From Tribonema minus (Eukaryota > Sar > Xanthophyceae > Tribonematales > Tribonemataceae), in assembly GCA_017506865.1 (NCBI GenBank), contig JAFCMP010000268.1, positions 1 to 64,000 of the forward strand: a stretch of 64,000 bases of DNA, given 5' to 3'. Under the pieces are notes generated by a model. The model ran no database searches, had not been told where the DNA came from, and was given only the letters and a program-made list of their open reading frames with translations. Made by a program: the position numbers and the translations under genes. Every line of letters begins with the position of its first letter. Position 1 is the first letter of the stretch. Positions 57,801-64,000 of this stretch are shown here, in pieces.

Positions 57801-60800
57801 TGGCAGGGGGCATTCATACAGGAGCAATCGGGTACATCAAGGTTTGTGTTAACATGGACATGGCGTAGGCTAGTATTTGGTAATGGTGTGCCGTTGAGTG
57901 CTGCTGCATTGTAATGCATTGTAATGCGACAAAGCCATTCATTTATGCATCTGTCGAGCGAGACCTGGTGCGGACTGCTTTGCCGCCAACAGGATTAGAG
58001 GTGAGGCACTGCAGCACTCTGATTTTCCCTTTCCAAACAAGACCGGAAACGCGGAACGTGACAACTAAAGACTCACTTGCTCACTTACTTGACATCAGTT
58101 GAGCCTGACTCACTGCCATGCTGATCTTAACGATACGGTAGCCCATGTTGAGTGCCCTTCCGCACCAACGAGTGAATGTACCCTGTATCAGGAATGTCAC
58201 ACATCGTTTCATGAACTTGAAGTGCCGTGCACTCGAACAATAACCTGCCCAGAAGCATGAAGGTCAGCTTGCAAGACGAAAACATGTGATGACTCCTCAC
58301 GGCACTAACCATGTAAAACTAACGCCTAGCTTACAGGTGTAGAAGTGCTAGAGGAAGGCGGCTTCAAGCTGCCAGATGGGAGGGTGGTCGGCCAGCCAGC
58401 GCCGGGTGTCGGGGGCCTGACTGGGGGGGCTGCAGTGACGCGTGCACAGATGCGTGCAGCCGCACTAGAGGCGGAGGCAGCAGCGCTCAAGGCAAAGCTC
58501 AGCGAACGCAAGAAGGTACGTAGGTACATGCAGGATTTAGAGTTGATAGCATGGCTCACAAAATATCATGTGGGGTTCATTCATTGCAAGCATTTCCGGG
58601 TGACCAACTCTCGTGTGTTGCAGCTTTGGAAGACTGAATTACACACTGTCAAAACCAGTGAATAATCCCCTGTAAATGCCAACATTCCTGGTCTGACATG
58701 GTCTGGTCAGTTCTGAGCATGCCAGAGCATGCATGTCCTTGAAAAGTTATGTCGGCAGTCTGCACAACAACAAGTCTGGCACACATGTACGTATGGACTT
58801 GTATTTACTCTTGAAGTCTTTAACGGCTACTCACAGTCTGAAATGTGTTGTGATGTACATACGTACCTGCCTGAGCACCATTTTAATGATGCGCATGAGT
58901 ATCCAACTAAGCATCACCGATCACCGATGGCCGGGTGCACGTCTGCACTTGTTCACGTCAAAAACTCATAGAAGTACGTAAGATGCCATACCATATGTAT
59001 TATTGTGATCCAGGCCACACAAGCATCCATCAGTGAATGCGGTTCTGCCTTGTCATACACATACAGGCATCATGCTTGCTTGCTGAATGCTGAACACACC
59101 GCGCCGAGGCATTGGAGCTGTTGTTCAAGGATACCAGATCACGACGTTTATCGATGCACTGGGTCTAATACATCATTGCTACTTCAACTCTGGTGATGCT
59201 ACAGGCGCTCGAGGATGCGGAATTGCTGCTCAAAGAGCAACGAAACGCCTACACGCAACTGGACAGCAAGGCCAGGACTAGGGAGGCCGCACTGTTGCTA
59301 GACGTGTCAGCGGCCCAAGCGCGGGCTGTGGCGGCAGCTGAGGCCTGCAGCAGACAGGTGCGGATGCTCAGCTGAAGCGCAACTTGAAGTTCATGGGTGC
59401 AGAGTAGAAAAGTGCAGTAGTCCTCACATGTGGATTGCACACCATGTTGCCTGTTGCTATCGCTGATGTATCCGCTGCTGAAAACAGTGAGCCAATGCCG
59501 TGCGCCGCAGAGTGTCATGGCATTGCCGCGCTTGGCGTTTGGGTTACGCCAGTCAATGATAGAGTCAGGTTCATAGCATCGCAGGTCATGGTACTATTTC
59601 TGTGTGTTTCTTGGTTATGACATTGATGATTTGAGCAAGGATAAGCTATTGCAAGGGTGCAATCTTGCATTGGCAACAGCAGCTGGTGTCAGCTTGCAGA
59701 TACAGATCAACGCTGCACCTGTGCGTACCCCTACAATGACTGCTGTTACATAGATGCATACTGGTCATGGCCAATCGGCAATGTTGACAAAGACACTGCT
59801 TGTGAGGAGGAGAAGACTCAGGAGCAGCATGGGCTGATGTCTCTTGCGTATGCATACCATGAGCTCTCAAATGATGCTGTGACTGCCTTGAGCATTCTGC
59901 TAGTGAGTCACGCGACCACAACGCGCATTAGCTTGCCCTTCAATGTGCATGATCCCCAATGAAGCACCTGTTGTCTGTTGGCACCGAACCGTTTTCTGTC
60001 AGCAGATTGCCAAGCACGCGGCTGCTATGGCTGCCCATTCAGAGGACATGCTCAGGGAGCAGCGAGCCAGACTTGAAGGCCAGAAAGTTGCAGTTGGCAA
60101 GGCTGGCACCTCCGCCCTGGCAAGAGAGCAACAGTAAGAACGCGCTGCATGTACAGATGGTATGCCCTCTGAATCGACTTGGGTTATTGCGCGTTCTGGG
60201 GTTCACTTGTGACGCATCATGCAGTGATTAGAACTAGAGCTAGGATTAGGGGTAGGATAGGGTCAGGGCTAACCCTAACACATCGCAGGGGTAGACTACC
60301 GGATATGGAACACTGGTCATGGTTGAGCCGTGCCAGGGTGGTCGTCCCTTTTCACACACACATTTTACGAACAATTTGTGTCTCATGGTCATGTGAGTCA
60401 CTACATTTGCATGCATGCTTGTTGGAAATGTCCAAGTAAGTCATACATGACAATGCAGCAGGGGTAGATTCAGAATGGCACTGCTGAAGGTACATTTGGT
60501 GCCAGATGCTTGCATGTGACGAGCGAAATACTACTGCACTGTCCATTTGTGTCTGATGGCTGCTGCCTCAACGCCACATCAGCCAAGCAGAAGACTTCAG
60601 TATCGGTGCTTAAGCTGGCCATGTCAGCATTGGCAACAGCGACAATCCCACCTGCAACAGCAGCTCACACCCCCTATTGCATCATGCTTGAACGGCGCAG
60701 GTTTCGAGCTGAGGAGCTTGACAGGCACGCCCAACAACTGCGAGAGATGCAGAGAGGGTTTGAAGTGGCGGTGGAGAATGTGCGGCAGCAGTATGAGCAC

Positions 60801-62211
60801 TGCCTCAGGGAGCAGGGGGAGGAGCTGGTCAGGCTGAGACAGAGCTTCGCAGAGTATAGGGGGACACAGCGGGAACGGATGCAGGTACATGCCTGATCAT
60901 CACCACCACAATAATCACGTCGCTGCTGCGATTACCTTTTGGACGGGGCTGCTAGGGATGCGGCACTACAGCTTGTGTGCTTCTCATGGGACTGTGCGAA
61001 ACGGCACTTCCTTCATGTTGCGCTGGTTTTGATTGATGTAAACACCAGCATGTTGCCTCCATTGCACTGCGTTGTGTGCTGTCCAACATTGGCTCTTTTA
61101 CTGGACAACTTGCCCCACACTTTGCCCACCGCCGCGACTTCTTTCTATGCAGGCCTTGGAGGCCGAAGCCCTGCGCCTGTGGTATCTGGTGATACAGCCA
61201 CCACACCACAGTCAAACCAATGGTGGTGTCAACCTCAACTCTCCAATCGATTACAACTTCAACTGTGACGCCGTCAGCAGCGGCAGCGCACCGCTGGTCA
61301 ATCCCAGGGAGTTCCCCGCATGCCAGCGACTAGCAGCGAGCGCTGCGGAATTTGGTGGCTATGGTGATGCTCAGTTGCGCAGCGCTCAGCACAGCTGCTC
61401 TCCACTGCGTCACAACCACGCGCGCGAGCGGCAGGCTGCGTCGCCGCCGCCGCAGCTGCACAAGGCGCGGCCCACGTCGGCAGGCCCCCTGCGCACGCTG
61501 CCCGGCAGAACCGCCGCCAGTAGTGACGCTTTTGGCGTACACAGGCAGCAGCAGCAGCAGCAGCAGCAGCAGTCGCTGTTGCCCAAGCAGCGCGGGTCGC
61601 ACCCGTGCATGAGCAATGCGGGCAGGATCCGGCCGTCGACTGCGCCGCCGCGCCGCCACACTGTCAGCCCCACACCCGGTGACAACGATCCCCATAGCAG
61701 CACAGGTCTAGTAGGCAGGCCCAGCACCAGTGGCGCCCACGCATTTGACCTTGAGCTATCAGCACAGGGCAGTGGTGAAGCTGCAGCGCCACCAAGCCCC
61801 TCTTTTGCCTTCTATGGCCCTGCCAGTCCCTGTTCACCAGCACCTCAGCAGCAGCGCTCAGCACCCGATGGGAGAGTCACTTCCACCCTAGAAGAGGGGA
61901 GCGAGGATGCACGGTTGCTGTCGCAGTCAGAGCTGGTGATGCTTGTAGCACGGCTCAAATTTGAGCTGCGCTGCGGCCGCGACGAGCGCAGCAAAGAGTA
62001 CTGGCAGCACCGCTCAACTGCGGACGGCGCCGTGGCACAGCTGGAGGCGGCGGTGGACGAAGAGAGGGAGAGGGGCAGGCGAGACGTACTTGAAGTTAGC
62101 CAGCGGTACAATGATCTGAGGGTCGCGCATGGGAGCCTGCAGCGGCGGCTGGACAAGGCGTTGCGGGCGCGGAAACTGCGCACGTCTAAGAGCACGCCGA
62201 CGCTGCACTAG
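51814..62211 (+). CDS. Kinesin motor protein, N-terminal motor, 1064 aa, 15 exons
   Basis: An ATP-driven microtubule motor. Exons: 51814-51873, 52111-52344, 52811-52909, 53341-53549, 54673-54751, 55034-55216, 55641-55759, 56224-56436, 56981-57061, 57431-57645, 58337-58515, 59205-59357, 60006-60133, 60701-60884, 61153-62211. They total 3195 nt and all phases agree. The motor starts [10 protein letters not shown]-loop GQTGSGKT 144-151; switch I NEVSSRSH 301-308; switch II DLAGSE 334-339; then [17 protein letters not shown]; neck near 430. Residues 500-700 are Ala/Glu/Arg-rich coiled coil. The last exon holds a Ser/Pro-rich linker with a polyglutamine run ((CAG)n, 61544-61572) and a final coiled coil. 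The first two introns begin with GC (GCAAGC, GCAAGT), not GT; the joined VKVYVRARP motif supports them. Residues about 201-265 form an unusually long insertion before LKIHED. The subfamily is not assigned. Confidence 0.95.
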
Positions 62212-63383
62212 CCTGGGCGTTGACACATATATCAAGTCGAATGCTGCTGACACACACACAGAGTCTCATGGCTGCACGGGCGCTGAGAACGGTGGCCGTG
62301 AGTATTGCTGTCAGCGTTCGGCTGCTGAGCATTGAATGGAAGTGCTATTCACGTACCCTCCCTGTTGTGCGCGACAACTACTTCAAAGTACTGTACAGCT
62401 TGCCTGCCTTTGAAGTCTGAACGCATCCGCTGCATCCTAGTGAGCACGTTGACGTGCATACTTGCTTCAAGCCACCTCGCAAGGAGTGACATGAGGTAGA
62501 CCTTGCCTAAACTTCAACCTGCATGCATCCGTTCAGCACATGTCCCACATGAATTCAGCAAGAAACCAGCCGAGGTGTGATGCACAACAATAAAGCAACT
62601 TTCCCAAATCATTCCTGCCTACTCAGCTGGTCAAATTGAACGCAATGATTATTATTCATGCGCCAGATGGCCGCGTATGAATGTACATACCCCCCTATGG
62701 CCACTTCACAGTGGGGCTATCTGGGCATGTGCGTGCACATACATAGGTACGCTCCCGTTTCAAAGAGTATGTCTGTGTTGCTGTTTTTAAAGCAGCAATG
62801 AAGTGGCGTGCAAGACCAGCTGCAAACAGACACAGGCTGCTATGACATGGTCTCTGCCAGTACACGTTGCAATTGTATGCACTGCATCATGTGCTTAGAA
62901 CAAACACAAGACAGGTTGATGACATTATCAAGAAAATGCGATGCCAGCAACGAGATACAGTAGTGGGAGTACAAAAACACCCCAGCCTTACACACAGGCT
63001 TGCTGCTAGCAACGACCACAGGGATGCCATGCATGGATGCTACTGTAGTTAATGCACGCATGCGCAGTACACAACAAGGCGTGTGACCTCAGATGCTGAT
63101 GATCATCACCAATCAGCAGACAGTGTCCACGGAGATGCAGCATCCTTGTAGTACGCGCATTCATGAAGGTGAACCCCCGGCTGATGGGAGGTGATGCCTC
63201 AAGTGGAATGCGCCAATGATGCAAAAAAGCGCACACATACACGAAGCAGTCAATCACACCACAGTCAGATCCTCCATGTGAACCACTCATGTCGTCGAAG
63301 TGAACCAGCCAAAAGCAAGGAAAATCAAGCAAGATGTCCATGATGCGAACCAGTCAATGAGCACACACTGTGAATTGATACAA
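62212..63383. other. Intergenic between convergent gene ends
   Basis: No supported coding region. It should contain the 3' UTRs of the kinesin (+) and of the minus-strand gene that ends at 63384. No interstitial telomeric run or long inverted repeat was noticed here. Confidence 0.5.
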
Positions 63384-64000
63384 TCACCGCTTGACCGCCA
63401 GAAATGTGACGCCGTCAAGCGCAGCCTTAGCAGCGCTCACCATCTCCTCCTCCTCACCAGGCGGCCACGGACGCGGAGGACCGCTGCCCGCCACCGCACT
63501 ATTCTCCTCCGCCGCCTTCGCCGCCCACTTACACTTCAACTTGATGGACTGAAGCGACCTCATTACATCAAGCGTGCCCTGACACACCACAACCACCAGC
63601 GTGCCGGGCGGCGCGGCATCGTAGAGGCGCCGTGCCGCCGCATCCACGTCACCTATTGAAGTCCAGTGTTTGGGAGCTTCGCCCTCGTCGCCGTCGCTGC
63701 CGCCGCTGTCAGCGACGTTCCTGGCATTGGCGGAGCCGCCGTGAGCTTTGGGGTGCTGCGTTGGCGAACACGGCAGGTCCACCCACAGCAGGTGCGGCGG
63801 TGCATGCGCTGCTGCTGCTGCCGCCGCCTCCGCCCCCCCCGCCGCTGCTGCTGCTGCTGCTGCGCCAGCCAGCCTCTCCTCCGCGGCAGCCACAATCCCC
63901 TCCGCGCTGGCGCAGTTCCCCGCCACATCGATCAGCAGCCCCCCCTTGTCCCCCTGCCCCCCGTAGCGGTGCCTCACGCGGAACGGCGCATCGCCCATGT
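63384..64000 (-). CDS. Possible RNA exonuclease, C-terminal part (REXO5/SDN-like), partial
   Basis: The minus-strand frame enters from beyond the window and ends at the stop at 63384, giving at least 204 codons. An ATG lies at 63998 but is probably internal. The first half is low complexity, with alanine runs encoded by GCN repeats and an acidic Ser/Gly stretch. The second half (DVDAAARRLYDAAPPGTLVV..., then an acidic and lysine-rich end finishing FLAVKR) resembles the conserved C-terminal segment after the exonuclease domain of REX/SDN-type RNA exonucleases, whose usual form is LY..LP..(T/A)L(L/V)(V/I)V. The catalytic domain would lie outside the window. Family assignment is tentative. Confidence 0.4.
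   Translation of the reverse strand, partial: MGDAPFRVRHRYGGQGDKGGLLIDVAGNCASAEGIVAAAEERLAGAAAAAAAAGGAEAAAAAAAHAPPHLLWVDLPCSPTQHPKAHGGSANARNVADSGGSDGDEGEAPKHWTSIGDVDAAARRLYDAAPPGTLVVVVCQGTLDVMRSLQSIKLKCKWAAKAAEENSAVAGSGPPRPWPPGEEEEMVSAAKAALDGVTFLAVKR

Overview
The window is a left chromosome end of a eukaryotic nuclear genome. Bases 1-515 are an almost pure (CCCTAA)n telomere. Behind it lie intron-rich genes with GT-AG introns, plus two GC-AG introns. The gene set is a secreted sulfatase, a Pro/Thr-repeat surface protein, a flavocytochrome of the ferric reductase/NADPH oxidase type, a protein methyltransferase, a kinesin and a possible RNA exonuclease. It fits a unicellular eukaryote, perhaps an alga. 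I cannot name the lineage from sequence alone.

Layout. 1-515: telomere. 515-1920 (-): a coiled-coil gene cut off by the telomere and frameshifted by an 11-bp tandem duplication. 2138-4935 (+): a decayed non-LTR retrotransposon. 5660-7560: degenerate repeats, including a large hairpin. 8396-25635 (-): an apparently intact 554-aa sulfatase in 7 exons over 17.2 kb, its introns filled with transposon remnants. 25.6-30.6 kb: repeat-rich intergenic DNA. 30624-42246 (+): a secreted Pro/Thr-repeat protein whose repeat exon is tandemly amplified as 537-bp exon+intron units. 44153-45463 (-): a METTL21-like methyltransferase. 45604-50787 (+): an 8-exon, 555-aa flavocytochrome. 51814-62211 (+): a 15-exon, 1064-aa kinesin. 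63384-64000 (-): the C-terminal part of a possible REX-type exonuclease.

The spliced models were built by hand. Phase agreed at every junction of the sulfatase, flavocytochrome and kinesin, and each sums to an open frame with the expected catalytic motifs. The telomere-proximal half is dominated by remnants: at least three REL-like retroelement fragments, a family of shared 3' tails, two families of short elements with terminal inverted repeats, and interstitial TTAGGG arrays that sit mainly in introns.

The most unusual observation is a rule for small insertions. Where two copies of the same repeat can be compared, one often carries exactly 6 extra bp. These turn a trinucleotide XYZ into XY + reverse complement of XYZ + one purine + XYZ. 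Nine or more independent cases obey this rule. It also explains the most frequent short words in the introns and intergenic DNA (TACTAGTAG, CACTGGCAG, AGCCTGAGG, GTCACAGTG, ATCATGATG, AACTTGAAG). It looks like the footprint of a pervasive palindrome-making insertion or repair process.
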